Assembly: GCA_001972305.1 (NCBI GenBank)
Contig: BDDD01002291.1
Coordinates: forward strand, 116,318-180,317
Source of the DNA: Cephalotus follicularis
Taxonomy: Eukaryota; Streptophyta; Magnoliopsida; Oxalidales; Cephalotaceae
Direction: 5' to 3'
DNA length: 64,000 nt
The stretch's first letter is position 1; every line of letters starts with the position of its first letter. This document shows positions 48,001-60,417 of this stretch, one piece after another. Position numbers and translations under genes: made by a program. The notes under the pieces are model-generated. The model searched no databases. It saw nothing but the letters and a program-made list of their open reading frames with translations, and was not told where the DNA came from.

Positions 48001-51000
48001 TTTTTCTCTCTAAAACTCAGATTTCTACATACACAAGTTTGTAGAACTAAACTCTCTTTTTCAAATATTTCTTATGCAACTAACCTTTAATTTTTATTAG
48101 CATAATGCCAAAAACTAAGATGTTAAAACCGATGTTTTTGCTCATGCGTGCAGCCAAAGGCGTGATGAGGTGAACGAACGTGGTGGTGGGGATGAGCTCG
48201 TAAGTTTAACGAATCAGCATGAGGAAGTGAACAAATAGTGGTGGTGGATATCTTGCGGTGGTCGCACAAGGTAGAGACAGAAGATAAAAAAGTTGACTCA
48301 GTAATCACAGTTGATAACAAATTGACTCAGTTGATAGGTGAGTTGGCTGGGCCGAGGATGATAGAAGTTCGATTGTAATGAGTTTGGATGTAGGTCTAGT
48401 CTTTTTTTTCCCCCAAAAGTTATGAGTGCTTAGGGGTGTGCAAAATTACCCGAAAACCGAAAAACCGAACCGAACCGCATCGCATTTTTTTTCGGTTCGG
48501 ATATTTCGGGTTTTTTGGGTATTTTGGGTGGGGATTGCGGGTAAAGCTAAATTTGCGGTTCGGATGCGGGTATCAAAATTCTGAATTTTCGGGTATTCGG
48601 AAATCCGAATACCCGAAAATTATGTGCCATTTGGGCTTTTTGCAAGACAAAACAAACACTGACTAACGCAAGCCCACTGCCCCCCCAGCCCATTACAGCT
48701 CCGCACCATATAATGCAGCACAAACAAATACACAAAACGCACGCTTTTGAGACATTTCGCCCATAGCAAATTCCCAATTCCCAAATTTCAACAGACCATT
48801 TCGTTCGCAACCGGCAACCCTAACACTGTCAACGCCTCCTCCTCGTCTCCTCCTAGCCTCCTCCTCATCCCATTTCGTTACGGGAACGGCAAGTCACACT
48901 GTCAACACGCTTGAAGACAATTTTCGCCCATTCCCAAATCGCAAATCACACAACCCTAACACTGTCAAAGGCTATGGGTCCTCCTCGTCTCCTTGCCTCC
49001 TCATCCCAGTTCGTTAGCAACGGCAACAAGTTGACAACGACCACCTATCCTCCTCGTCTCCTCTCACTGTCAACGGCTACTCTCCTCCTCGCCCCTCACT
49101 CTCCTGAGACACAGACAACGTATAAAGTAGGTAGGTTTACTTCGTCATTTTCTTTTGTTTTTGTTTTTAGTTGGTGAATGAATGATCATAATTTTTTACT
49201 GGTTTGCTTTGCTTTGCCCGTTGTATTGCATCCCCTGTTTTTTTTTTTTATAATTTCTATAACTATTTAATTTATTTATACAAATTTTAATCACTATATT
49301 TTTTAGTTGTTGATAATTTATTTATTGAATTCAATGATAATTTATTTATTGAATTCAATGATAATTTATTTATTGCTTTGCCCGTTGCATCCCCTGTTTT
49401 TTTTTTTAAATTTCTTTAACTATTTAATTTATTTATACAAATTTTAATCACTATATTTTTTAGTAGTTGATAATTTATTTATTGAATTCAATGATAATTT
49501 ATTTATTGCTTTGCCCGTTGCATGTGGTTTTTGACTTATTTTTAGAGAATGATTTGCTTTAACGTTTGTAATGATAATTTTTGACTGATTTATTTATTGC
49601 ATCCCCTGTTTGAATTGTGAATTGTGACAAACCTTGATGATTGTTATGCCATAATGCCATAATCTACAATCCATACACATTAAGCCATGTGTAAGGCCCT
49701 TCCACTTTTGATATGCAGTACACATTAAACAAATACACTATAATTATTTGAGGGGGGGATGGATGCTATACACATTAAGTAAGGGGATGCAATGCACATG
49801 GCAATCCTTCCTCCTGTGCACTGCATCCCCTGGTTTTTGGATATGCTTATTGTAATTCTTACTCCAATTTACTTCTAGAATTCTGCTTGCAGTTCCAATT
49901 GCAACAGCTTTTCACTTGGTCAAATTCACAAACTTGTTTGTGTATATTAATAGATTATACTATTATGTGTAGATGTCGCTTGAAGAAGAAAGGGAGTTCG
50001 ACACAATTGATGAAACTGAAGTGGACGTGAATGCAATGGAGGATGCTAGTGCTACCGAGGCAAGCAATAAGAAGAAAAGAAAGATCCAAGAATCTAGGTT
50101 TGAGGTATGGCTTCACTTTTCAAAGTATAGACATAGTGATGGGAGGATGAAAGCAAAGTGTAACTATTGTGAGAGGGATTATGTAGCTGACACACACACA
50201 CACATGGTACTTCTTCTCTTAAGGCTCATCTTAGGACTTGTAAAAAATACCCCCCAAATTTAGATAAGACCCAAGCCATATTGAGTCTTAAACCTAAGGA
50301 CCAAGTGGTTGAGAGCTGTACGGGTAGCACACTTAGTAATTGGAAGATGGACCAAGATGCCGCTAGAAATGCCTTAGCTCGCATGATAATAATTGATGAG
50401 CTTCCATTTAAATCTGTCGAGAGTGAAGGGTTTAGACAGTTGATAGCTGTGATAGCACCATGGTTTAAGGTTCCGTCACGTTATACGGTGACGAGAGATT
50501 GCTATCAATTGTATTTGAATGAAAAGTTGAAATTGCAAAAAATTTTGAAATTGTCTTGTGATAGAGTTTGCCTAACCACAGACACGTGGACGCAAAGGAT
50601 TAACTACATGTGTCTAACGGCTCATTTCATTGATGATCAATGGAAATTGAACAAAATGATTCTTAACTTTTGTCCAATTTCTAGTCATAAGGGTGAAGAT
50701 ATTGGAATGGCTATTGAGAAGTGTTTGATGGATTGGGGAATTAAGAAAGTGATGACTATTACTGTAGATAATGCTTCCTCCAATGACCTTGCTATTAATT
50801 ATTTGAAAGATAGGTTTCGTAGTTGGGGTACTAATGTTTTGAACGAGCTACTCCTTCATATGAGGTGTGTAGCCCACATTATTAATCTTGTAGTGGGTGA
50901 CGGATTGAGTGAAGTGGGTGAGTCCGTGACTCGGGTTAGAGCGGCTGTGAGATATGTGAGACCTTCTCCAGCTCGATTGAAGAAGTTTAAGGAGTGTGTC

Positions 51001-54000
51001 CAATTTCTACAAATTGAAAGCAAAGGGTTGTTATGTCTAGATGTGTCTACTAGATGGAACTCAACCTATTTAATGTTAAATACTGCTTTAAAATTTCGTG
51101 AAGCATTTGATAGGTTTGATCTGTTAGATCCTTTGTATAGGATCGAGCTTGAAAAGTTTGATAATGTGAGTGCCAGTGGGAGGTTGAATGGGAAGGGAAG
51201 ACCTAGTGAGGAAGATTGGGAAAATGTTGGGAGGATGGTGAAGTTTCTAGAGAGCTTCTATAAGCTCACTGTACGTGTTTCAGGTTCTTTATTTGTCACC
51301 TCAAATATTTACTTCAATGAGATTTGCAGGGTGTATTGCCTTTTGAATAGGTGGATTGAAAATGGAGATTATGAGTTGAGGACAATGGCTTCAAAAATGA
51401 AGTACAAGTATGAAAAATATTGGGGGAACCCTAAGAAGATGAATTTCCTAATTCATGTTGGGGTTGTACTTGATCCAAGGCGAAAGATGAAGTTTGTGGA
51501 GTTTGGTTTATCAATAATGTATGAAAATGAAGATGAGTTGAAAAAGGAGATGATAAAGAAAGTTGAAGATATTGTTAAACCTTTATTTTGTGAATATGAG
51601 AAGATCTATGCTCCGAACACTCGAAGTGAAGGTGACCAATCAAGCTGAAGTGTGATGATGGATTCTATAATCCATGATGTAGATGATGTGGATCCAACGG
51701 ATATATTTAATTCTCAATGTATTAATTCGGATGATGTTCCTACCAAAACAGAATTGGATAGTTATTTTAATGAAGCAATCGAAAAGAACGTTGAGGGCTT
51801 TGATATTTTATGCTGGTGGAAAGTACATAGCCCAAGATTTCCTATCCTTTCACGCATGGCTAGACATGTATTGGCCATTCCCATCTCCACTATTGCTTCA
51901 GAGTCTGCATTTAGCACTGGAGGACGTGTGCTCGATTCATTTAGGAGCTCTTTGACTCCTACTATTGTTGAATCTCTCATATGCTCTCAAGATTGGCTTC
52001 GGTGTTCACAACGGATCAACGTTGAAGAAGCTGTAGAGGATCTTGAAAAGTTTGAGGATGGTAATTTTTATATTTTGCATTGTTATTAGTTATTCAATTG
52101 TATATTTAATTTCAAATAACCGCTACATCATTTTTGTTATTACTTATAATTCTTTTATACTTTTTTTTCTTTAAATTTTCAGATCTGGAGGAGTTGTCTT
52201 CAGCAGCAAGGGTGGACTAATTGGAAGTTTGGAACTTGGATGAATTTTACAGTCTTGAATGAGTTGATGTATTTTGATATTTGGTGTAATTGATACTGCT
52301 ATGTTGGTGGTTTGATACTTATGTAGGTGTAATTTGTACTGCTAGTTTGCCACTCTGCTATGTTCTTGAAACTGTAGATTAGAGTGCCCAATTTTCATTT
52401 GGTTAGATTACGTAGTTGGTATAATTGGTACATGGTAATAGGGTAAGGTATTGACTATTGAGTCTGCTAGTATTGAAATTCTTCTCTTTGTTGATTCAAA
52501 TTCTACAAATGTTGCTGCTATTAGTTGTATTTGTTTTCAAGTTGAGTTGTTAACTATATAGTTGTGTATGATTTGCTTGGAAACATGAAGCTTGGAAACA
52601 GGAAACATGTATGTAACATGTTGACTCTTCGGTTCATGTTGATTGTATATTGAGTCTGTTAGTGTTCAATTTTGATATTTATTTTCATGTTTGTTGAGTC
52701 CATTTCTTGTTGAATGTTATATACAACGAATACAAAATAAACAGGTTCAATTTATTTTCATGTTTTAGAGTCAGTATTTTTGTTGATTTAATTGGTAATC
52801 ATTTGTTGAATAATTGGATTATTTGAGTAGTATTTGATGTAATTAGATAGAGTATTAAGTATTAGATTTTTAATTTTAAAGATTTTGTATTAATTTTAAT
52901 TTTACCCGAAAACCGCACTGTAGTTTGGGGCGGGTAACCGCAACTCGAACTCCAAGTGCGGTTCGGTTGCGGGTTGAGATTTTTGTACCCACAAAACCGC
53001 AAAACCGAACCGCAAAAAATTGCAGTTCGGTTTTTACCCGCATAAACACCCCTAAGTGCTTAGTATCTTTTCTCTTTATAATCAAGGCAAATTGTGCTTG
53101 AAACTCATAACTGTGGTGTTAGTTGCGAAATCCTAACTGATAGATCCTAGATTCTTCCACAGGTTTTTATAATTCCAAATCAATCTGTATAGGTAAGAAT
53201 GAATACATTGAATCACTATTGTACCCGTGGTTATTAATGATCAACTATGGCACAAAAAACTTGATATTGTTAGTTGCTAAGTCTTTGATTAGTTGAGGGG
53301 TGTAATAGATATGAAGTTAGTAACAGCTGAACTAATTACGTAGCACAATAAAACCACAATACCTAAATTTGCTTGATGTAAGTGACGAAAGGAGCTCGTT
53401 CATTTGAGCTTTTAAGATGTATTATCATACCTTGAAAATAAAGTTTATACCATAAAAAGCATTTTGACAAGAAAGAATATTTCTTCAGAGTGTTTGTGTA
53501 AGAGAAAAGACAATAGGGAAGTTTTAGTAATAAGTTCATTTATATGAGGAAAGTTTGGTCTTTCTGTATTTTTTGTTAACCATGCTAATAGCCAAGGAGG
53601 AGTTTGTAATGTCAATAAAATGGACTGATGCAATTGTGTCAAGAGCTTACTTTAGGGAGGTTTTTGTAATTGTCCCTAAATTTAAATTGTATCACCAAAA
53701 CTCGGTTAAATAAAAAATGAAATAACTATATTAGTCGAAATCAAGGTTTGGAAGTTAAGATGCTCTCACACATTGGTTAACAGGATATGCCAGCATCAAG
53801 CATGCAATTTTTTATACTTACATACTCCAGACCACCTAAAGCTGGAAAATGCCAAAGAATCATTGCCAGGTCTGACAGAAAATAACCGAGGGAGATCTGC
53901 ACAAATTACCAGTCAGTCCAGAATTTTAAAAGTGGCAGCAAACAATAAGCAAAAGTGCCTTAACTGTTGAAAGATTATGAATATATTGCACTAGCCGTAT

Positions 54001-55749
54001 CCCTATTAAATTCCTCCATGCAAAAAGAGTAAACTTTAATTAATTTTAATTCAGGTTGCAGCAAAATATTTAGGTAAATTTCAGAAAACAAATAATAAAA
54101 TCTCTCTTACACAGAAACTTCACCTAGGAGTGCCTGTGTCGGTATCATGGGAAGGGTTCTGGTATGGTCTATATTTTGAACTTTCAAGTAAAACATCCAC
54201 TTTTCCAAGAAATACTAGTATCAGGTCCGATGAAATACCCAGTGATAGTACAAGAGTCTACGTTTGGATTAAACCAAACAGTACAAATGATACGGTAAAC
54301 GCCAATGTTAGATACTTGTCAAACTTTAGCTAGGTGATAAATATCCTCTTTGGCATACTATTTAGCTAACATTAATAATAAAAAAAAATGGTGTCACATT
54401 ATCGCATAGTTCAAACTAATTCACAAAACAGGCTCAAGTTCTTTTTAGCAGGATGCAAAATGGTTTAATTAATTAGTAAGAGGCGTGGAAACTAGAAAAA
54501 AATAGTCATTATAAGGGTTCCTCCTACATACTCACCCCCAGTATTGCGTCTGATACATTAGATGCTCTATTGACAATTAACTTATTTGAAGAATCCTCAT
54601 TGAAAAGGTCTGATAGCAAGAGAAGGTACGAGGAAGCAAAAGCTACAATGAGAGCATGGAATGTTGAAAATCCCCTGTATAACAGAAGCCACACATTAAT
54701 GTTTTCACAGAAAATGGATAAAAAAATTTAACAATAAAAAATGAATCAACAGGCAGAAGAATTCACCGATTATTCCATTCCACTTTCTGTGCACTGCTTA
54801 GCTTTCCATACCCCTTAGAGTACGAAAGGCTAATTATACCTGTTAATTTATAAACCTTAAAAAAATTTATGTCAATAGTAAAAATGTAAAACCATTAAAT
54901 AGTCAATGCTAAAATAACTTGTGATACACTGGTAATACATTATAGTTAAAAAGTCTTCCAATCCTACGTGCTATCACCCATTACTAATATCAACTTCCAG
55001 ATTTGAAGCACTGAATCCACCTAAAAAAAACTAAACCAATAACAAGCACAAATTATGTGCTAGATATTGGCATTAAGTTTCGATCTACCATCCAAAATAA
55101 ATTATAAGAATGATAATTCCATTGTGAGAACATTATAAGGCTTAAATTGGTAAATTTGTGTTTTGCTGTAGAAAAGTGTTGTGTTGTAAGATATGATGTG
55201 ATGTTGTGCGATGTCATGGCTGAAAGTGTATGGTAAATTGAATGTGAAAATTGCAGTAAATTGAATGTGGATAAGAAATATCTTATTATTTCAAGTTAAT
55301 CATATATAGCTATATTTGTTTATTTATTCATGAATTTTCAAAAAAAAAAAATCATAAAAGGTTAAAATAGTAATGAAAAAGACAAAGAATCTTAGAAAAT
55401 ATTCAAGAGGTTAATTAATGTTTACAGTTGTGATTGAACGAGAATTAAGAGGCTCGTGGGATTGACACGAGGGGGAATCTGTGTTGTATCATATAGAATG
55501 TTAGGCAATCTATTGGATAACAACAAATGAAAATGATGATAGACATGTATCACAAACTAACGTCATAACCAATGCATCATTTCATGACAAAGTGTTGATA
55601 AAACTAAACAGTCATGCTTGTGTAAATTGTACAAGAAGACTTACAATTATGCAGATAGTGATGCCAAAAAGGACAGATGGCAGACAGTTAATGACATTGT
55701 CGGTGATGGATATAACACCAGGCAGAGGGAAAGAAGACAAAACCACCAT
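45055..55749 (-). CDS. TLC-domain membrane protein (TMEM56/TLCD4-like), eight exons
   Basis: Polytopic ER-type membrane protein of the TRAM-LAG1-CLN8 family. Exons from 5': 55749-55645, 54855-54767, 54674-54536, 53896-53822, 47748-47627, 47545-47470, 45921-45862, 45192-45055. All junctions are GT-AG and phases agree, giving 267 residues. Visible motifs: VYKLTGIISL, VEWNNRGFSTFHA, GYFLSDLAMILWHFPALGG (about residues 115-133), VMHHGLS (137-143, with the paired His typical of TLC), MVLFSEITTPFVNLRWYLDV, and the last helix CLLVVPPLLAVMNVVWFWKI. At least six hydrophobic spans are seen. The length matches plant relatives, so the gene looks intact. Ceramide synthases share the fold, but the LAG-type active-site pattern is not seen, so the reaction is unknown. 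Intron 4 (53821-47749) carries a hAT transposon. A 5' UTR intron (about 56028-55783) is plausible. Confidence 0.9.
46232..47258. mobile_element. Possible non-autonomous DNA element in TLC intron 4
   Basis: The left end (GCTCCATTCGTTTG, then CACTGAATCTGAAGCACT) and the complement of the right end (GGATGCATTTGTTTG, then AGTGCTGAACCTGAA) resemble each other, as in the MITE/hAT relics common in woody dicots. The middle is AT-rich and non-coding. I do not see a clear target duplication. Confidence 0.35.
49211..49507 (+). repeat. Tandem duplication in hAT leader
   Basis: Units start GCTTTGCCCGTTG at 49211, 49375 and (partial) 49508. Inside the first unit, TGATAATTTATTTATTGAATTC is itself duplicated. 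Non-coding. Confidence 0.8.
49973..52089 (+). pseudogene. hAT transposase (BED / RICESLEEPER-like), two lesions
   Basis: Opens at ATG 49973. The BED zinc finger begins FEVWLHFSKYR and CNYC (about 50100-50180). The frame is lost at the (CA)n run 50190-50204, and the finger continues in another frame (KAHLRTC) into the long frame 50281-51648. That frame carries the RNase H-like core: CLTTDTWTQR with the first catalytic Asp, TVDNASSND with the second, RCVAHIINLVV, and DVSTRWNSTYLML. A single TGA at 51646 interrupts the same frame. After it, the C-terminal dimerisation domain reads DILCWWKVHSPRFPILSRMA and ASESAFSTGGRVLD with the catalytic Glu. About 700 codons, the usual length. One indel and one nonsense change suggest recent inactivation, or an assembly error at the microsatellite. 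Confidence 0.9.
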
Positions 55750-56304
55750 ATCGTTTAATTTGAACAATCAAGTGAGACCACTCTGCATACCACCAGAATC
55801 AAGTATGTAATATAAGCGACAACTTGAATACTATTCGTTATAAGTATTAGTGAAGCAAAACACCGCAAATTGGAAGACCCCCCGAGAGAGCACAAAGATA
55901 GCAAAACCCTACTCCTATTGTAACAACATAACTATATATAATGACCGTGATCAGTAATAAATACTAAATCAATGTAATTAGTAATAAGAATCCAAAGATG
56001 AATGCAACAGTAACAGATGGGCACTCACAAAATAGAGCAGCAATGCTTCGTTTGTAAACTGGGTATCGCAGATTCTGAGATGTTTAACTCAAATAGCAGT
56101 TGCAGATTGTAATGAAAGACAAGTAGAGATAGAGATAGCGAAGAAGAAGAGTGATCGATACTTTGGTAGAGACAAAGATGAAGCGGTGTTTCCTTCCCGA
56201 GAAGTTGTTTGGAATTGGATTCTGCTCAGCAAAAACTCGTATCCACAGTCATCGTACGGATCCCACTCTCCCACTTACATCCGAGTCGTATCCAATTTTA
56301 CTAT

Positions 56305-56312
56305 CTATATAA
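56305..56312 (-). promoter_or_regulatory. Possible TATA box of the TLC gene
   Basis: On the minus strand TTATATAG lies about 275 bases upstream of a plausible 5' UTR splice donor at 56028, and the pyrimidine-rich leader between them looks transcribed. This is position and composition only. Confidence 0.3.
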
Positions 56313-56518
56313 TGATTTTAGAATAGTTGTATGTTTTTTTAGTCCATTAGGTAGTTCAATAACGCAGTTGAGTTGTATTAAAAAAGAGAATTTAATTCAG
56401 GTGAAAATAATTTTTTTTAAAAGAATAATTAGGTATTTAAATAAGTTACTTGAATAATTAGTTTTTAAAATATTTTTTAAAAAAATAAAAGTTTATAATT
56501 TTTATTAAAAAAATATTT

Positions 56519-56541
56519 TATATATATATATATATATATAT
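56519..56541. repeat. (TA)n microsatellite
   Basis: Uninterrupted TA dinucleotides directly left of the third Tat-type LTR. Confidence 0.9.
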
Positions 56542-57419
56542 TATTGATTCAAGAATTAACCACACAACAGTCCCTTACGTAGAAGAGTTTGATTTGTAGA
56601 GGGAAACGAACTGAATGCTTCGAGAACGGTATCGGATTGAGTGTTTTACGATACTCTTTGCACACAAATAGCAAATTAGTCGAAGATCCAGGTTTTACTC
56701 CTGGGAACTCTCCGATACTTAAGTCAGACAGTGTACAAAGAAGAAAGTACTAAGGATCTTTCAAGGTTCAAAATGACCGACCTGTGTAACGTATTTGATC
56801 GCGGTATTTATAGTGAAGATCGGATGTAACTGCATTACTTGACTTGCGGAGATGATTATTGTACCCCTAGGAAACGACCGATGATCTCGCACCATTTCCT
56901 TATTTGGCACGCTGACGTTATTGAGCGTTATCTTTTCAGATTTTAAATGTCCCAACCACGTGTCTGTAGCTGTAATGCCCCCGATCCGAGTTCACTCTAG
57001 GCTCAAAGTGAGTCTTAAGGATCCGATGCGTTACGTGGGGTATGACCATTAACCATTTTAACCATATAACTTATTGTTAACATTTATTCTTAAATGCTCA
57101 TAATCTCAATATATCTCATCACATTCTATACTAATTCTTAATATTACATTCCATAATAATAATTGTCAACATCTTATGTTTACACAGGATTTGTCATAAA
57201 ACATTCCACGGCGAAAAATATTAACTTATTACATCATCACTAGTTTATACAAAACATTATTGTATAACATAATTTCTTTCCAAAACATCTTCTGTGAGCT
57301 CCAAGGCTCAACTTTCCACGTTCAATCGTTTCCTGAAAATTTATTTGAAAACCAAAAACATTGAAGGGAATGAGCATAAATAGCCCAGTAAGGTTTTCAA
57401 AACTAACGTACATCATAAC

Positions 57420-59501
57420 TGTGACATCCGTGTCCTTGTACGGTATGTGTCTATGAGCTTACGAGGCTTCTGTCTGTCTATCGGCCTGTTAATCTGTTTT
57501 CTGGCATTCATGATGTGCATCATGGCATTATTTGAATTTTTACGATTTTATTCTATGGTTTTTTGCATAAGAAATTGATTTTCTTTTCCGTAAATTAAAT
57601 GATGTTTTTCTGAAATGACTGCTGATTCGGAAAAATAGCCCAAGTGGTATGTCCTAAACATCCAATTTCTGTCCGTAACGGTTAAATTCTGGGTAAAAAC
57701 CCAGTCCGTTTTGAGTTATATATATGAGAAATGCAAAATTTTTAAAGAAATTTTGCCATTTCTCTCTCTCTCCCCGATTTCCCTTTCTCTCCCCGTTTCT
57801 CTCCCATCTCTCCCGTTCTCTCACTCTCTCTCTACTTCTGCCGCCGGCGTCAGAGCCGATCTGACGCCGGCGAAGGTACCGGCCGAACCGGCATGACGTC
57901 CCGAGCACACCGGTGCCCTCCACCGCGCCGGCAACCGGGCCGTTTGCGCGCCGTGACCTCTTCTCTCTCTCGGCTGTTTTCCTTCGTTCCGGCGTCTCCG
58001 GTGGTCGTCACGGCAAGGGGAGCCCAGATTCGGGCTCCTGGCCTCACGGCCGTTCGAACGGTGCCGGCCTCGACCCGTGATTCTGAAATCTGTTTAAGTT
58101 TTAATGTCTGAAACTTTCATTTACTGTTTTCAAAATGCTCGCACGGTTATAGTCATACTATGACACTATTTTCTGCTATATCTGTATACGATAAGGAAAA
58201 TGATTCCTCTATCTTTTTAAATTTATTTTTAATATGTTTTTATGACGATGATATCTGAAATCTGTTTTGATGACTCGGATGAGTCTCTGTATTCTGAAAA
58301 TTCTGAAATCTGAAATTCTGTTTTCTGAAATCTGTTTAAATATGTTTAGATGCATGACGATCTCGGTATTGTATATATATATGTATCTGATGCCCATGAG
58401 AGGCTTGTCTACACGTGTATGACTTTCTGCTGATGCTTGGACACGACGGTGTCCTTGCCACTATTTCTGCTGGACGTTCGGCCCGACGGGGCCCAAGCGT
58501 CAACCTTACCTAGTAGACCCATGGCATCGTTATATATTTTTATCTGTTTAAACTCTGTTAATTACTATATATACATATGAAATCCTGGTTTTGAATCTGT
58601 TGAAAGAAAGGATCTGGTTTTCTGATCTGGTTTTTCTGTTGATTTCTGGAAATACCGGTTTTTAAATCGGTTTTGATTTTACATTCTGTTTAAGTCGTTT
58701 ATTATCTGTTTTATAAATCAGATACTGTATTTGATTCTGTTTCAGTTGTTTTACATTTTTGTTATATATTTTCTGCAAAGATATTTATATGCGAGCAAAA
58801 CTCTACGGAGTCTTTTTGTTCCATCTCACTAGTCCTGTGGACTAACCCTCTCCTTTGTTTTCTGTTTTTAGTTCTGACAAGTTAGTCTGCTGCGTGTTGT
58901 CAACTGGAGTCTTTTTGTCTGCTGAGGTGAGACCATATAAAGGGCATGCTACCAGAGTCAACATATGCATAGCATACTGCATAAATGTTTTAAATTCTGC
59001 ATTACTTATATGTTTATATAAATGTTCTGTTTTCATTTAAAAAGGGCTGAGCCCTATTTAGATTTCTGTTTTTGATAATATGGTTGAGGCCAAGCCCAAC
59101 CCGTTTCTTGTTTTCTGCTTTTAAATTATGATCTGCTGAGGGCTGAGCCCATTTTATAAACTGTTTCCTCCTTCAGGAGTGTGATCTGTTGAGGGCTGAG
59201 CCCATTACAAACTGTTTCCTCCTTCGGGAGTGTGATTTTATAAAACTGTGTTTTTCTTTACAGGGGGCATAGTCCTATAAACGAATACTACATGCCCGAT
59301 TTTCGTAAAATTTTAAGAGTTAGAATTATTTTCAAGTTTTTCAAGAAATTTTTCTGTTCTTTATGTTTTGAAGAGATTTTCTGTTATAAATGTATTTTCT
59401 GAATCTCTGTTCTGCTGAACCTACGAGGTGAGTCTCTGATGGGAGACTTGGCCTCGTAGCGGGCACGACGGATTCCAGCCAGGCTGGGTCCGGGCGTGAC
59501 A
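57420..59501 (+). repeat. Solo LTR, 2082 bp, Tekay/Del-like, TSD ATAAC
   Basis: Starts TGTGACATCCGTGTCC and ends GGGTCCGGGCGTGACA, the classic chromovirus LTR termini. A perfect 5-bp duplication ATAAC lies on both sides (57415-57419 and 59502-59506). Inside are a pyrimidine tract (57752-57838), a CpG-rich segment (57840-58080) and a duplicated GAGGGCTGAGCCCATT block (about 59137-59235). The absence of gag-pol and of a second LTR shows LTR-LTR recombination. Confidence 0.9.
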
Positions 59502-60336
59502 ATAACATTCCTTATTCTGATAATATCTCATAAATCAGAAATCATTTCATAAAACTGAGGCTCATAAAATTGTAAAGAACTCCTTTCTGAACCACGTTTC
59601 ACTGGGACATTGTGCACTCCCCGATTACTATCCTTACATCACATGCATGTCCGTGTGCATCTCGCTCCATTATACCTCTTTGTATCACAATCCAAGAGTT
59701 GTTCATCTCAGTTCATTACATTTTCACATTTCATAAATCATTTCTTTGTTCCTTGAGTAATCAACTCAAAGCATTCATAAAAACAGCATCATACAACAGT
59801 TTTAAAACTGATTTTTTTCGTATATACGTAGTCATTTCCAGAGAAAACATAAAACATCAAAGTTAAAGTATACTTCTCAACGAATTCAGAGCATAAAGTT
59901 CATAATTTTTGACTGAGAAACGAAGCCACAATAAATTTTTAAAGTTGCAGGTTCCATATAATAGCAGAACAGGAGCAGTAATTTTGAACACAGAATTTTG
60001 TCAAGAAATTGGCAGAATTCCAAAGTTTACCAAACATAACAGTTTTTGAGGACGTCTTAAGGTTTCCACAACATTCAACCATTCAAAATTTCATCAAAAA
60101 ATGGAAGAGATATGCTTAAAACAATCTGCTGTAAAATTTTGAGAAATATCAGAGGAAAATCTTTAGCTTATAGGGTAGAAATTTTCCATAATTTGTTTTA
60201 ATTTCCTTTTCTCCTTTCTCTACACTACACTAATCTCAGCAGAAACTCTTCCTCTTCTCTTCTCCCCTTCACTTAACTGAGCTATCCTTGCAAACTTAGC
60301 AGAAAACAGCCCTTCCTCGGCTACACTACACATACA

Positions 60337-60344
60337 TATATAAA
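60337..60344 (+). promoter_or_regulatory. LTR TATA box facing the minisatellite
   Basis: TATATAAA lies about 80 bp upstream of the repeat array, near the end of the chromovirus-like LTR. Transcripts would start near 60370 and run into the array on the + strand. This is inferred from sequence only. Confidence 0.45.
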
Positions 60345-60417
60345 GAGTGAACTTGGGATGCAAGCTTGTCTTTCTCATGATGATTACCATGGTAGCAGCC
60401 CATGTGCTAAATTTTCC

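Larger units (their letters stand above)
48433..53054 (+). mobile_element. hAT transposon (4.6 kb) in TLC intron 4
   Basis: The ends are TAGGGGTGT-type inverted repeats (left about 48431, right ACACCCCTA at 53046-53054). The 8-bp word AGTGCTTA lies at 48425-48432 and 53055-53062 as target duplication; the left end seems to share or lack the first two bases. Subterminal CCGAACCG/CGGTTCGG and GCGGTTCGG words cluster at both ends (48455-48565 and 52905-53035), the usual transposase-binding pattern. Transposase is on +. A leader at about 48660-49970 contains a 133-164-bp tandem duplication. It lies opposite to the host gene's direction. Confidence 0.88.
56971..60391 (+). repeat. Chromovirus-like solo LTR, interrupted
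   Basis: Starts TGTAATGCCCCCGATCCGAG. The word GTAGC lies directly before it (56966-56970) and again at 60392-60396, a candidate 5-bp duplication. The 3' end (ATTACCATG) is not a clean CA. Its own sequence is about 1.33 kb. A TATATAAA box lies 50 bp before its end. It has no coding part. Confidence 0.5.
56542..60417 (-). repeat. Third Tat-type LTR (solo), split by nested LTRs
   Basis: 56542-56970 aligns along its length with the Tat LTR at 35750 onward: the TTGATTC...CACAACA opening, GATTTGTAGAGGGAAA, GGTTTTACTC, GGTATTTATAG (TATA on minus), GATGATTATTGTACCCCTAGG and CCACGTG. It is more diverged than the two LTRs at 17.9-36.2 kb. The homology appears to resume at 60392-60417 (CATGTGCTAAATTTTCCC against CATGTGGC...AAATTTTCCC). 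No internal domain is attached. Confidence 0.6.

Noticed and set aside
57840-58111. GC-rich reading frames like a gene 5' exon
   Set aside because: They lie inside a solo LTR bounded by a perfect TSD. CpG-rich leader segments are usual in such LTRs.
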